33,262 bases of DNA from Bacteroidota bacterium (GCA_947475165.1 CANJLD010000031.1:1-33262), one strand, 5' to 3'. Shown: positions 23,443 to 31,657, numbered from the stretch's first letter. Numbers and translations are program-made. The notes: generated by a model from the sequence alone, not told the origin.

Positions 23443-23515
23443 TGGTTTGGGAGGGAATTGAACCCCCGACACATAGATTTTCAGTCTATTGCTCTACCAA
23501 CTGAGCTACCAAACC
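23443..23515 (-). tRNA. tRNA-Phe (GAA)
   Basis: 73 nt on the minus strand. The acceptor stem GGTTTGG pairs with CCAAACC. The D-arm is AGCTCAGTTGGTAGAGC, the anticodon stem ATAGA/TCTAT with loop CTGAAAA (anticodon GAA), and the T-arm has GGTTCAATTCC. Discriminator A; CCA is not encoded. The tRNA is intact. Its 3' end faces the integrase gene, so it is probably the attB site of the element at 20.7-23.3 kb. Confidence 0.97.
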
Positions 23516-23537
23516 ATTGCTGTTTTTGTTTCAACAG

Positions 23538-23560
23538 CCTGCCCGTAGGCAGACAGGGGC
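23538..23560. repeat. Short REP-like palindrome (CTGCCCGTAGGCAG)
   Basis: GCCTGCCCGTAGGCAGACAG with a CTGCC-CGTA-GGCAG hairpin. Translated it gives LPVGRQG, a peptide that recurs in spurious ORFs of many Bacteroidota genomes, so this is probably a dispersed intergenic repeat. Confidence 0.6.
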
Positions 23561-23596
23561 GCAAAAATAGAATTCTCCCCCACTATTGCAAACCAC

Positions 23597-24568
23597 TTAC
23601 TGATTGGTTTCGAGAATTTTTACCTGATATCTGTTATGCTCCTTATTGATGAGTTTGGCTTCGCGCAGCCAGGTGTTCAGTATTTTAATGTGCTTGTATT
23701 TTAAATTGTATTGCGCGGCAAAATCGGCAATGCTGGTAATACCGGTATCTACTTCCACCACTTTATACTTATACGGCTGATATAAATCTTCTGCCTTTAC
23801 CGAGAAGCCCGCCTGTTTCGGATTCGAAAAAATAATCTTCATAGCCAACATGCGGAAGATGTAACGCGATGTTTCGGGATTAAAATACATATCGTAAAAG
23901 TTGTTCAGCTTCTGGTCTCTCACGCGTTGGTTCATTGCCGGTAACCCAAGATTGTAAGAAGCAGCCGCAAGCGTCCAGCTACCGAGTTGTTCTTTCGAGT
24001 TCTTTAAATATTTACATGCCGCTGCTGTAGATTTTTCGATGTTATAGCGCTCGTCTACTTCTCCGTTAACTTCCAGATTATAAACCCTTGCCGTGCCTTC
24101 TACAAATTGCCAAAAACCAACCGCACCGGCAGGCGAAACATCGTTGCGGAAATTGCTTTCAATAAGCGGGAGGTATTTAAAATCGGAAGGCACACCATTT
24201 TCATTCAGCGTTTTTTCAATGCCGTCAAAATACCGGTTCGCTAATTTCATGGCCATCAGTGTATTCGAATGCCAGTATGTATTCAATTGTAATTCGCGCT
24301 CTAAACGTTCGCGCACATCCGGGTCTTCAAGCGGCACGCGCTCGCCACAAAAAAACAATTCGCCCTGTACCGTTACCGGTGAAACTGTTTCGGTCGAATC
24401 AATACTGCCTACCCATTTAAGATTTGGGCATTCATTTTTTGTACGCTCAAAAATGTTCACCAGATTATCCGATGCACTGGTGCTAAACAAAACAGTAGCC
24501 GATGCCACACCAATAAAAAGACACAGCACAATGGCTACCGGAATCCAATACCTTTTTTCAAACTTCAT
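23597..24568 (-). CDS. Lytic murein transglycosylase (MltD-like, SLT domain)
   Basis: 323 residues with an N-terminal membrane anchor or signal (9-30). The SLT (lysozyme-like) domain spans about 115-235. The catalytic Glu is E137 in PLIESNFRNDVSPAGAVGFWQF, and AAASYNLG (about 201-208) is the second family motif. The C-terminus (270-320) resembles a LysM-like or linker segment that binds peptidoglycan. It cleaves glycan strands in the periplasm. It is 99 bp downstream of the DUF2480 gene on the same strand, with a strong inverted repeat between them. Confidence 0.9.
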   Translation of the reverse strand: MKFEKRYWIPVAIVLCLFIGVASATVLFSTSASDNLVNIFERTKNECPNLKWVGSIDSTETVSPVTVQGELFFCGERVPLEDPDVRERLERELQLNTYWHSNTLMAMKLANRYFDGIEKTLNENGVPSDFKYLPLIESNFRNDVSPAGAVGFWQFVEGTARVYNLEVNGEVDERYNIEKSTAAACKYLKNSKEQLGSWTLAAASYNLGLPAMNQRVRDQKLNNFYDMYFNPETSRYIFRMLAMKIIFSNPKQAGFSVKAEDLYQPYKYKVVEVDTGITSIADFAAQYNLKYKHIKILNTWLREAKLINKEHNRYQVKILETNQ

Positions 24569-24588
24569 TTTACTTGTTTTAGAGAGAG

Positions 24589-24650
24589 GCCACGAATTGC
24601 ACGAATAAATACAAAGAATACCGGCCTGTAAAATTCGTGTAATTCGTGGC
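24589..24650. repeat. Inverted repeat GCCACGAATTGCACGAAT ... ATTCGTGTAATTCGTGGC
   Basis: 18-bp arms (24589-24606 and 24633-24650) with one mismatch and a 26-base spacer. The sequence GCCACGAATT(A/G)CACGAAT is a type I recall as dispersed between genes of Bacteroidota. It sits between two co-oriented genes and could act as an mRNA hairpin. Confidence 0.75.
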
Positions 24651-24667
24651 TTTTGTATTTATCTGTT

Positions 24668-25189
24668 TTAATCTTTTGCATTCTTAAAAACCGGAACCGA
24701 TGAACAGGCTTCGCCATACATTAATGAACGAACAACTTTCGACAACTGTTCTGCTATTTGCACAAATGCTGCTTCAGGAACTTTTCTATCGCCACAGCCT
24801 TTTACAATTACTCTTTGGTTTTTGAATTCTTCCGGATTCAGTTTTGCAAGATTGCGATACAAAAATATTTCGGGCGCATGTTCAACCGAGCTACACGCTA
24901 CATCTTTTGCATACACCGAAAGCTGTGCACTCAATACCATATACGCCCACATAGGTATAATAGCATTTGGAGAGCAATACAACACCACATACTTGCCTTC
25001 ATACTTTTTCCAGTCGGTATTCTTTACCGTTTCGCGAAACTCAGCTTCGCGCAAAATCAATTCTTTAAAAAGAAAGCCTTTTAAATCAACAGCAACCACC
25101 TCTTCCTGTTTAGGAAAATAATCTTCCAGGTCGAGTGTAATCAACCCGCTTTGCGCTACCCGGTTTACAATTGGTTTTACAGTTTCCAT
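24668..25189 (-). CDS. DUF2480 family protein
   Basis: 173 residues matching the Bacteroidota-specific DUF2480 family: IVNRVAQSGLITLDLEDYFP (7-26), LILREAEFRETVKN (44-57), YCSPNAIIPMWAYM and the VIVKGCGDRKVPEAAF motif (127-142). No signal peptide, so cytoplasmic. The GCGD...VPE-A pattern also occurs in related small proteins; function unknown. Full length. Confidence 0.88.
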   Translation of the reverse strand: METVKPIVNRVAQSGLITLDLEDYFPKQEEVVAVDLKGFLFKELILREAEFRETVKNTDWKKYEGKYVVLYCSPNAIIPMWAYMVLSAQLSVYAKDVACSSVEHAPEIFLYRNLAKLNPEEFKNQRVIVKGCGDRKVPEAAFVQIAEQLSKVVRSLMYGEACSSVPVFKNAKD

Positions 25190-25233
25190 GGTTCAAAGTT
25201 AAACAACAAAAATATCTGTGGTGTTATTAAAAC

Positions 25234-25265
25234 AAAACAGTCCCGTTTAGTAACGGGACTGTTTT
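25234..25265 (-). terminator. Terminator downstream of the PpiD-like gene
   Basis: 14-bp perfect stem AAAACAGTCCCGTT / AACGGGACTGTTTT with a TAGT loop. On the minus strand it is followed by GTTTTAAT. It lies 22 bp after the foldase stop codon. Confidence 0.88.
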
Positions 25266-25287
25266 GCTATTATTTTATTTACATCGA

Positions 25288-27429
25288 TTAGAAGAAATCG
25301 AACCGGTCATCAACTACCTTGGCAAGTTTTTTCTGCACTTCGCTGGCATAGCGCGCTTTGCCCTGCAACTGCTGATTCATCTGGAAAGAGTAAACACTGT
25401 AATCAGTTTGCTTAGCCGGCTCCTGCACAGCTACGGTTTGCACCACATACACGCCTTCATTTCCTTTTACAGGTACTGAAAGTTTTCCTTTTGCTGTAGC
25501 AAAAGCAGCTCCAACCACCTTAGGTTCGTAACCAACTCCCAATGCCGGACTTGCAAAAGAAATATGGGTTGCATCAATGGCCGGTTTGCCGAGTTTAGAA
25601 GCTAATTCATCAACGTTATTCGCTTTTGCATCGGTTACTTTTTTACTCAGGAGTTCAAATTTCTTTTCGCGCAATACTTCAGGTTTTACCTGCTCGCGTA
25701 CTGCATCTACATCCGGTAAACCTGCTGCGCGAACTTGCTCAACCAAAGCCACCACATGCTTTTTATCTACTGTAAAGATGGAAGACACATCGCCTTTCTT
25801 ACCGTTGAACACCCACTTGATTAGCTCGCGGGAAGAACCAAGACCCTGCACCTGAAACTCATCTTTCTTAATGCTTTCAATTGTTTTTGCGTTTAGCTTC
25901 TTACCTGCTTCGCGGAACTTAGCTTCAGCCTGATTTTCGGAAGCAAATGTGGTAGCATTACCATAAATAGCTCTTTCTGTTTCAGGGCTTGGAATAATTT
26001 CTTTAGTAAGATACGAAATCTGCACCGCTGCCTTGCTTGGTTTATCTTCTATTACCTGTATCAGATTAATGCGGTCATTACCTGAAAAAGTGCGGTAAGT
26101 TTTCCCTTTAACTGCACGGTAGAAAATAACGTTGTTATAATATGTTTCTTTTTCTCCTTGCTTAACCCAACCAATATCTCCTGCTTTCATCTTGCCCATT
26201 GGGTCGTCAGAAAACTGAGCTGCAAGTGCTCCAAAATCGGCATGAAGAGAATCAACCGCCTTTTGAATACTATCGATTAGTTTGAATTTAGCGGCCACGC
26301 TCGGGTCATCCTGTTTCATTCCGGCAAAACTGAAAGCGATTTCACGAACACGCACTGAATCTGAAATCATTTTGCGGTCGCTGATTTTAGCCAGCTTTAC
26401 AAATTTGCCATCAATGTAAGGGCCTACAATAGATTTAACCGGCTGGGTAAAGAACGAATCTTTAACCGGTGAGGTCAATTTATCTTTATCATAATAAACT
26501 TCATCGAAAGGAGTTTCAGAATAAAGTTTTACAAATAAAGAATCGTCTGATGCTTTTTCGCCTTTGGCAAACTCTGCACGCTTTTCTTCAAGCGACTGAA
26601 TTGTTCTTGCCGAATCGCCAGAAGAAGGAGCAATGTCAAAAGCCACAAAAGAGAATTTGCGTGTTTCGTCTTCTACTTTGTATTTGGCAGCGTGAGCCCC
26701 AACATAAGTCTTGATATCATCATCCGAAATTTTTACATCGGCATCTTTTACATCTACAAACGGCAACAGCACATATTTAAAATCAACCAAGCGGCTTTGG
26801 TCGTTGTAAGTCATTTCCGCCATCCAGGTTGGCACATAAAGACCTTTAGTGATAAGATTGTTATACTTCTGCTGGTACTGTCCTTGCTTTAATTGTTTTT
26901 CAAACGCATTCCATCTTTTGCGTTTGCTGCCCGGCTCTTCGCCTTCATCGTCTCTGTCAAGTTGTGTAAGATACAAACGAACATTTGCAGGGTCAAACTG
27001 ACCGGTTTGTTGGCTCTTGAAAATAGGAACATTGGCAATAGAAGGTGATACATTCTGACCGGTAGCCAATTCGCTCATTTCCTCGTTGGTTACATTAATG
27101 CCGAGGTTTTCGTAAACGTTTTTGAAGATGAGTTCGTTTACCATTTCCGTCCACGTTTGCGTGCGGATGTAATTACGCTGGTCATCGCCTATCGATTGCC
27201 CCTGAGAGCGCATCTGGTCTTCGGCATTCTTTAAATTGTCTTCGTATTTCTTGTTGAAATCGGTGTAAGCAATCTTTTCGCCATTCACTTTTCCTACAGA
27301 ATCTTTACGACCTTTAAGCACGCTTCCTTGCGAGTTGGTCATATCCATAACCAAGAAACCAACGATAGAAAGACCAATTAAGAATATCAGCAAACCGCTG
27401 CGCTTACGTATTGTACCTATTAATGCCAT
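25288..27429 (-). CDS. ppiD: PpiD/SurA-like peptidylprolyl isomerase, periplasmic foldase
   Basis: 713 residues with the PpiD layout: a short cytoplasmic N-terminus (MALIGTIRKRSG), one transmembrane helix (about 13-31) and a SurA-N-type chaperone domain (about 45-190, with VGKVNGEKIAYTDFNKKYED). A parvulin-type rotamase domain follows (about 355-460, with FSDDPMGKMKAGDIGWVKQGE), and then a second degenerate parvulin-like region. It helps fold outer-membrane and secreted proteins at the periplasmic face of the inner membrane. A single gene with its own terminator. Confidence 0.92.
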   Translation of the reverse strand: MALIGTIRKRSGLLIFLIGLSIVGFLVMDMTNSQGSVLKGRKDSVGKVNGEKIAYTDFNKKYEDNLKNAEDQMRSQGQSIGDDQRNYIRTQTWTEMVNELIFKNVYENLGINVTNEEMSELATGQNVSPSIANVPIFKSQQTGQFDPANVRLYLTQLDRDDEGEEPGSKRKRWNAFEKQLKQGQYQQKYNNLITKGLYVPTWMAEMTYNDQSRLVDFKYVLLPFVDVKDADVKISDDDIKTYVGAHAAKYKVEDETRKFSFVAFDIAPSSGDSARTIQSLEEKRAEFAKGEKASDDSLFVKLYSETPFDEVYYDKDKLTSPVKDSFFTQPVKSIVGPYIDGKFVKLAKISDRKMISDSVRVREIAFSFAGMKQDDPSVAAKFKLIDSIQKAVDSLHADFGALAAQFSDDPMGKMKAGDIGWVKQGEKETYYNNVIFYRAVKGKTYRTFSGNDRINLIQVIEDKPSKAAVQISYLTKEIIPSPETERAIYGNATTFASENQAEAKFREAGKKLNAKTIESIKKDEFQVQGLGSSRELIKWVFNGKKGDVSSIFTVDKKHVVALVEQVRAAGLPDVDAVREQVKPEVLREKKFELLSKKVTDAKANNVDELASKLGKPAIDATHISFASPALGVGYEPKVVGAAFATAKGKLSVPVKGNEGVYVVQTVAVQEPAKQTDYSVYSFQMNQQLQGKARYASEVQKKLAKVVDDRFDFF

Positions 27430-27561
27430 TTTGAATTTTAGATTTTAGAAGTATGATTTTAGATTAAATACAGCCATACCTATGACTATCTCCTTTTTTA
27501 AAGGACGGCAAATAAAAGCGAAAAACTCGGAAAATGAAACCTGCTTATGCCTTTGGCATTG

Positions 27562-27592
27562 TCCTCTTTTTAAAGGAGGTTTTAGGAGGTGG
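27562..27592. repeat. TCCTCTTTTTAAAGGAGG-type intergenic repeat
   Basis: TCCTCTTTTTAAAGGAGG followed by TTTTAGGAGGTGG. A related half-copy (TCCTTTTTTAAAGGA) occurs at 27491-27505. This type recurs between genes in Bacteroidota. The rest of the 228-bp gap 27430-27657 shows no other feature. Confidence 0.5.
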
Positions 27593-27657
27593 TTGAAACA
27601 ACACAATAAAATGCCATCGGTTTTCGTTATTTTCAGTAATCCTTAAATACTACGCTT

Positions 27658-29031
27658 ATGAAGAAACCCTTACTCCTTGCAGTTGCTGTTTTCTTTTTTG
27701 CCCAGTGCAACCGTTCAACCGAACAAAAGCCGGATGCCCCACACGCTGGCAAAAACACGCTTACCGAAATGTTTATGCAGTCGTTTAACGCTAAGCCTGC
27801 AGCTAAAAGCCTGTATGTAAAGTTTGAGCCGAGCGATAAGGATATTCCGCGCGCGCAGGATGCTGCTATACTTCATCTTCTTGCAGATTTAAAAACACAG
27901 CCGCAGCGTTTTGTAATTGATGCTACCGAAAAAAACGAATTGCAGGGCGAATACGGAACCAAGATTTCTTTCGAGCCAAACTGTTTTATCGCACTTAGCG
28001 GAAATGAAGTTTCTTCTGCCGTGCAGATTGAACTGAAAGAATGTTACGCGCTGGATGAAATGCTGCAGGAAAATCTGACTACCACCGGTAATGGAAAAGT
28101 GTTGGAAAGTAAAGGAGCGGTTCTTGTTTCGGCTACCTGCAATGGCGAAGAGGTAAAACTGAAGGAGGGGCAGAAGATAAATATTGAGTTCCCGTTTGCG
28201 GTAAATGGAGAGGACGGCTATTACTTTTACTATGGCGCGCAAAAACAAACCGGCATTAACTGGGTTACGGTAGATGGCGAAGAACCACCGGTTGCCGCTA
28301 AGGAGCAAATAAGCAAACCGGAGTTTAGTTACAAAGACTATAACCTGAAAGAATACCTGAGTGCCCAGCTTGAATACCCCGATGAGGCAAAGCGCAATGA
28401 ACTTTCGGCTAATGTGGAGGTGAGTTTTGTGGTAGATAAGAATGGGAAGGTGAAAGATGTGAGTTGCGAGTCGGCTTACAAAACGTTTCGCGATGAAATA
28501 GTTGCCACCATACAGCAAATGCCTAAATGGAAACCTGCCACTTACGGCAAAAAGAAAATAAGCGCACAGGTAAAACTGAACATTGATTTTAACCTGCGCA
28601 GAAAAGAACAGGTAGTAATTGACTTTAACGAAAGCAATGTAACTCCGCTTGGCAAGAACAATGATTATTCGTTTCCCGATTTAGTTTATGAGCAATCGTT
28701 CGACCGGTTGGGGTGGATTGGCTTTAACCGGGTGCTGAATGTTTCGGATACTAAAGCCGATTTGATTATACGCAGCGATGCCAGTACGGATGTGAAGATT
28801 GTTTTGAAAAGCAGAAACACAATTGTGAGTGGCGAGAACTGTACAGGCTACTCGCGCTTTAAGAATCTTGGTGTAGATGCCGAAGTATATGTGGTAGCCG
28901 TGCGTTATGAATCGGGCAATGTTTTCTATTCCATCCAGCCGCTTAAGCTGGAAAAGCAAACGGTGGTTTCGTTGGTTTGGAAAAAGGGAAGCGAGGTAGA
29001 AGTTGAGCGAATGTTTAAGAGTTTGACTTAA
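27658..29031 (+). CDS. Lipoprotein with a TonB C-terminal domain
   Basis: 457 residues. Lipoprotein signal with lipobox FAQC (C17). The N-terminal part (20-215) is an unrecognised beta-rich region. A TonB_C domain (about 228-318: YPDEAKRNELSANVEVSFVVDKNGKVKDVSC...MPKWKPATYGKKKISAQVKLNIDF) follows, then an unrecognised C-terminal region (320-457). Classical TonB has an N-terminal inner-membrane helix and a Pro-rich spacer; both are missing, so this protein cannot work as an ordinary energy transducer. It probably uses the TonB_C fold for protein or envelope binding. No partner gene nearby. Confidence 0.82.
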   Translation: MKKPLLLAVAVFFFAQCNRSTEQKPDAPHAGKNTLTEMFMQSFNAKPAAKSLYVKFEPSDKDIPRAQDAAILHLLADLKTQPQRFVIDATEKNELQGEYGTKISFEPNCFIALSGNEVSSAVQIELKECYALDEMLQENLTTTGNGKVLESKGAVLVSATCNGEEVKLKEGQKINIEFPFAVNGEDGYYFYYGAQKQTGINWVTVDGEEPPVAAKEQISKPEFSYKDYNLKEYLSAQLEYPDEAKRNELSANVEVSFVVDKNGKVKDVSCESAYKTFRDEIVATIQQMPKWKPATYGKKKISAQVKLNIDFNLRRKEQVVIDFNESNVTPLGKNNDYSFPDLVYEQSFDRLGWIGFNRVLNVSDTKADLIIRSDASTDVKIVLKSRNTIVSGENCTGYSRFKNLGVDAEVYVVAVRYESGNVFYSIQPLKLEKQTVVSLVWKKGSEVEVERMFKSLT

Positions 29032-29035
29032 AGAG

Positions 29036-29115
29036 CGTCATTGCGAGGCTTTGCGAAGCAATCTCCTTCGCGTGTGGAGATTGCTTCACTACGGAGACCT
29101 TCGCTCGCAATGACG
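29036..29115. repeat. Palindromic repeat CGTCATTGCGAG ... CTCGCAATGACG with a nested inverted repeat
   Basis: Outer perfect arms at 29036-29047 and 29104-29115. A nested perfect pair GAAGCAATCTCC (29055-29066) / GGAGATTGCTTC (29076-29087) lies inside. The whole 80-bp gap between the two convergent genes is this structure. CGTCATTGCGAG elements with AAGCAATCT cores are dispersed repeats in many bacterial genomes. It may also serve as a bidirectional transcription stop. Confidence 0.85.
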
Positions 29116-30165
29116 TTATTCTCCGGTTCCCTCAAAATGATTCCAGCCCTGCGCTTTTAAATTGTGCCGGTTGTTGCTTCGGGTTATGAGGACACAGCCG
29201 TTTTCTTTTTTGGTGATGGTTCCTATAACCGAGAAAGTAGTATCGCCACCCAGTTTTGTTTCATCTTCGGGTTCAATGGTAAAGAGCAGTTCGTAATCTT
29301 CTCCTCCGTTTAAAGCACAGGTAACAGGGTCCAGGTTGAACTTTAGAGCCATGTTGTAGGCTTCTTCGCTTACCGGTATTTCGGCTTCGTTCAACTCGCA
29401 ACCTACTCCGCTTTGTTTGCAGAGGTGAAAAATATCGGATGAAAGACCATCGCTTAAATCCATCATGGCGGTTGGCTTCAGATTCATCTCTTTAAAGTAT
29501 GCAATCACATCTTTTCTGGCTTCGGGTTTCAGTTGTCTGCCTATTAGGTAATCGGCATTTTCAAGTTCGGGCTGCACTTCGGGGTGCTCGAGATAGATTC
29601 TTTTTTCGCGCTCGAGTATTTGTAAGCCGAGGTATGCTCCGCCAAGGTCACCTGTTACGCAAACTAAGTTTCCTTCTTTGGCACCGGTGCGGTAAATGAG
29701 GTCTTCTTCGTTGGCTTCGCCAATGGCCGTAACGGAAATGATTAAGCCCTTTAAAGAAGATGTGGTATCACCACCTATTAAATCAACTTTATAATGTTTG
29801 CAGGCAAGTCTTATTCCTTCATATAATTCTTCGAGTGCTTCAACGGTGTAACGCGAAGATATGGCGAGCGAAACAGTAATTTGTTTGGGCTGCGCGTTCA
29901 TCGCATAAATATCACTCAGGTTTACTACCACACTTTTGTAGCCGAGGTGTTTGAGAGGAGTGTACATGATATCAAAGTGAATGCCTTCAACCAGTAAGTC
30001 GGTGCTGACTACTGTTTTCTTTGTACCGTTATCTATCACCGCTGCATCATCACCAATTCCTTTGCCGGTGGAAGCGTTTATGTTTTCGAAGTTCTTCGTT
30101 AGCCTTTCTATTAAACCAAATTCGCCAAGTGCGCTTACGGGGGTTACTTTTTTCTCTTCTGCCAT
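29116..30165 (-). CDS. thiL: Thiamine-monophosphate kinase
   Basis: 349 residues from the ATG at 30165 (MAEEKKVTP...); the longer frame to 30201 adds an unlikely leader. It makes thiamine pyrophosphate from thiamine phosphate and ATP. Family motifs present: N-terminal GEFGLIERL, the Mg/ATP-binding GIGDDAAVI, STDLLVEGIHFD, the core LIGGDTTSS and MMDLSDGLSSDI, and the late NGGEDYELLF. Cytoplasmic, full length. No TPP riboswitch is seen in front of it. Confidence 0.95.
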   Translation of the reverse strand: MAEEKKVTPVSALGEFGLIERLTKNFENINASTGKGIGDDAAVIDNGTKKTVVSTDLLVEGIHFDIMYTPLKHLGYKSVVVNLSDIYAMNAQPKQITVSLAISSRYTVEALEELYEGIRLACKHYKVDLIGGDTTSSLKGLIISVTAIGEANEEDLIYRTGAKEGNLVCVTGDLGGAYLGLQILEREKRIYLEHPEVQPELENADYLIGRQLKPEARKDVIAYFKEMNLKPTAMMDLSDGLSSDIFHLCKQSGVGCELNEAEIPVSEEAYNMALKFNLDPVTCALNGGEDYELLFTIEPEDETKLGGDTTFSVIGTITKKENGCVLITRSNNRHNLKAQGWNHFEGTGE

Positions 30166-30203
30166 AACTCGTATTTTGCGCAAATAAAGCACGCTAAACA
30201 CAA

Positions 30204-30294
30204 ATGGTAAATTATAAATGATAAATTAATAATGATAAGTGATAAACCGAACAGCCGGATTTGTCTTCCATTCTTCATTTATGATTTATCATTT
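30204..30294. repeat. AT-rich intergenic repeat (ATGATAAAT family), copy 1
   Basis: Starts ATGGTAAATTATAAATGA (30204-30221). Contains AAATGATAAAT (30216-30226) inverted as ATTTATCATTT (30284-30294). A related copy lies after the next gene at 30895-30960, so the CPBP gene is flanked by two members. Confidence 0.6.
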
Positions 30295-30305
30295 ATTATT
30301 ACAAC

Positions 30306-30878
30306 ATGGTTGTTCCCGATAAAAAACGCCTTTACTATTTAAGCTGGCTTACGCTGGCGGGTATGAGTGCCATAGGCATTGTGCTGATAAACTATTTGCA
30401 GCAGCGCGATGTGAGCAATGTGCTTACCGGTGGCAAAAATTATTATCTGCAAGTTATTGCCGGTTTGTTCTTTGGCAGTTTGGCGGCTTTACTGGCGGTG
30501 GTTTTAATAAACGGCAAGCGTTTTAAAAGTGTGCGATGCTTTTATCAGGATATGATGCAGGACATGAACCCTTCTATCTTCAATATTCTCTTCTACTCGT
30601 TTTGTGCGAGCGTTGGTGAAGAGGTTCTCTTTCGAGCAGGCATTCAGCCGCTTCCGCATGTGGGTATTTGGCCTGCGGCTATCTTGTTTGTTTTCTTTTC
30701 GCACGGGTATATTCAGCCCACTAATATCAGCCTGAATATTTTTGGTATGTTGCTGGTGGTTATCTCAGCCGGCTTTGGTTACTTGTTTAAATTCTTCGGG
30801 CTTGCCAGTGCTGTTACGGCACATTTTGTTTACGATGTGGCTATGTTTTGTGTGCTCAAATACTCCGTTAGAGAGTAG
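30306..30878 (+). CDS. CPBP-family intramembrane metalloprotease
   Basis: 190 residues with about five transmembrane helices. The conserved CPBP (CAAX/Abi) motifs are present: EExxxR as E105-E106...R110 in SVGEEVLFRAG, H133 in FFSHG and H173 with D177 in AHFVYD. These residues bind the catalytic zinc in the membrane. Members process prenylated or small peptide substrates or act in self-immunity; the substrate is not known here. It is flanked on both sides by the same AT-rich intergenic repeat. Confidence 0.85.
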   Translation: MVVPDKKRLYYLSWLTLAGMSAIGIVLINYLQQRDVSNVLTGGKNYYLQVIAGLFFGSLAALLAVVLINGKRFKSVRCFYQDMMQDMNPSIFNILFYSFCASVGEEVLFRAGIQPLPHVGIWPAAILFVFFSHGYIQPTNISLNIFGMLLVVISAGFGYLFKFFGLASAVTAHFVYDVAMFCVLKYSVRE

Positions 30879-30894
30879 TAGTTATAAAGGCATA

Positions 30895-30960
30895 ATGGTA
30901 AACGATAAATGAAGGACGTGTGGCTGTTCATTCATCATTTATAATTTTTAATTTATCATT
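30895..30960. repeat. AT-rich intergenic repeat (ATGATAAAT family), copy 2
   Basis: Starts ATGGTAAACGATAAATGA (30895-30912), ends with TCATCATTTATAATTT and AATTTATCATT. It resembles 30204-30294. It covers the upstream ATG at 30920, which is why the later start at 30974 is preferred for the next gene. Confidence 0.6.
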
Positions 30961-30973
30961 CTATATTAGCCGT

Positions 30974-31648
30974 ATGTTCAGCGAACTGAAACACATACCC
31001 CAAGCTTGGCGCAACGTGCGCGGCTCTAAGAGTTTCCGCAATCAGTTTATTTTTTCCATGCTGCTTTTTGTTATTGCTAACCTGCACAATTTTCATTGCC
31101 TGCGCATTTGGCAGGAGCGACCGGGCATGCAGATAAACGACATGCTGCTGAACCTGATGCCACCGCTCGATCTTTCGCTGCCCATCTTCTTTTTTGAATA
31201 TTCTGCCATGTTGCTGGCTATTGCTTTTATTTCTGTTTACCCCGATAGGTTTGTGAAAGGTTTGCAGATGTTCGCCATTGTAATTTTTGCCCGCACCGCA
31301 AGTATTTACTTAGTGGCTTTAGAGCCGCCAAGTGATATGGTGCCGCTTTGGGACCCAATGGCTAAGTTCTTTTTACACACGCCCGATGTGTTTGTAAGCA
31401 AAGACCTTTTCTTTAGCGGTCACGTTGCCGCGCTTGTGCTGCTTATGTTGTTGGTGGTAAACAAATACGCCAAAGCCTGGATATTTATTTCTACCGTTAT
31501 GGTAAGCATTATGATTACCTGGCAGCATGTGCATTACAGCACCGATGTAATTTTTGCTCCCCTGGCTTCTTACGTTGCCTATAAGTTTATCCTCTACATT
31601 CACCGCGAAACCCAATACGGGTTAGAGACATCCAACTCAAATTTCTGA
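30974..31648 (+). CDS. Sphingomyelin-synthase-like (PAP2_C) membrane phosphotransferase
   Basis: 224 residues from the ATG at 30974, with about six transmembrane helices. The active-site triad of the PAP2_C / sphingomyelin-synthase-related family is visible: H150 in DLFFSGHVAAL, and H187 and D191 in HVHYSTDVIFAP. These correspond to the CSGHT and HYTxDV motifs of eukaryotic sphingomyelin synthases. Because many Bacteroidota make sphingolipids, a head-group transferase acting on ceramide phosphate or a related lipid is a plausible role, but a simple lipid phosphatase cannot be excluded. Confidence 0.8.
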   Translation: MFSELKHIPQAWRNVRGSKSFRNQFIFSMLLFVIANLHNFHCLRIWQERPGMQINDMLLNLMPPLDLSLPIFFFEYSAMLLAIAFISVYPDRFVKGLQMFAIVIFARTASIYLVALEPPSDMVPLWDPMAKFFLHTPDVFVSKDLFFSGHVAALVLLMLLVVNKYAKAWIFISTVMVSIMITWQHVHYSTDVIFAPLASYVAYKFILYIHRETQYGLETSNSNF

Positions 31649-31657
31649 ATTGTGGTT

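Noticed and set aside
23458-23649. 63-residue plus-strand ORF containing LPVGRQG
   Set aside because: It runs antisense over tRNA-Phe and through a REP-like palindrome; a known type of spurious translation.
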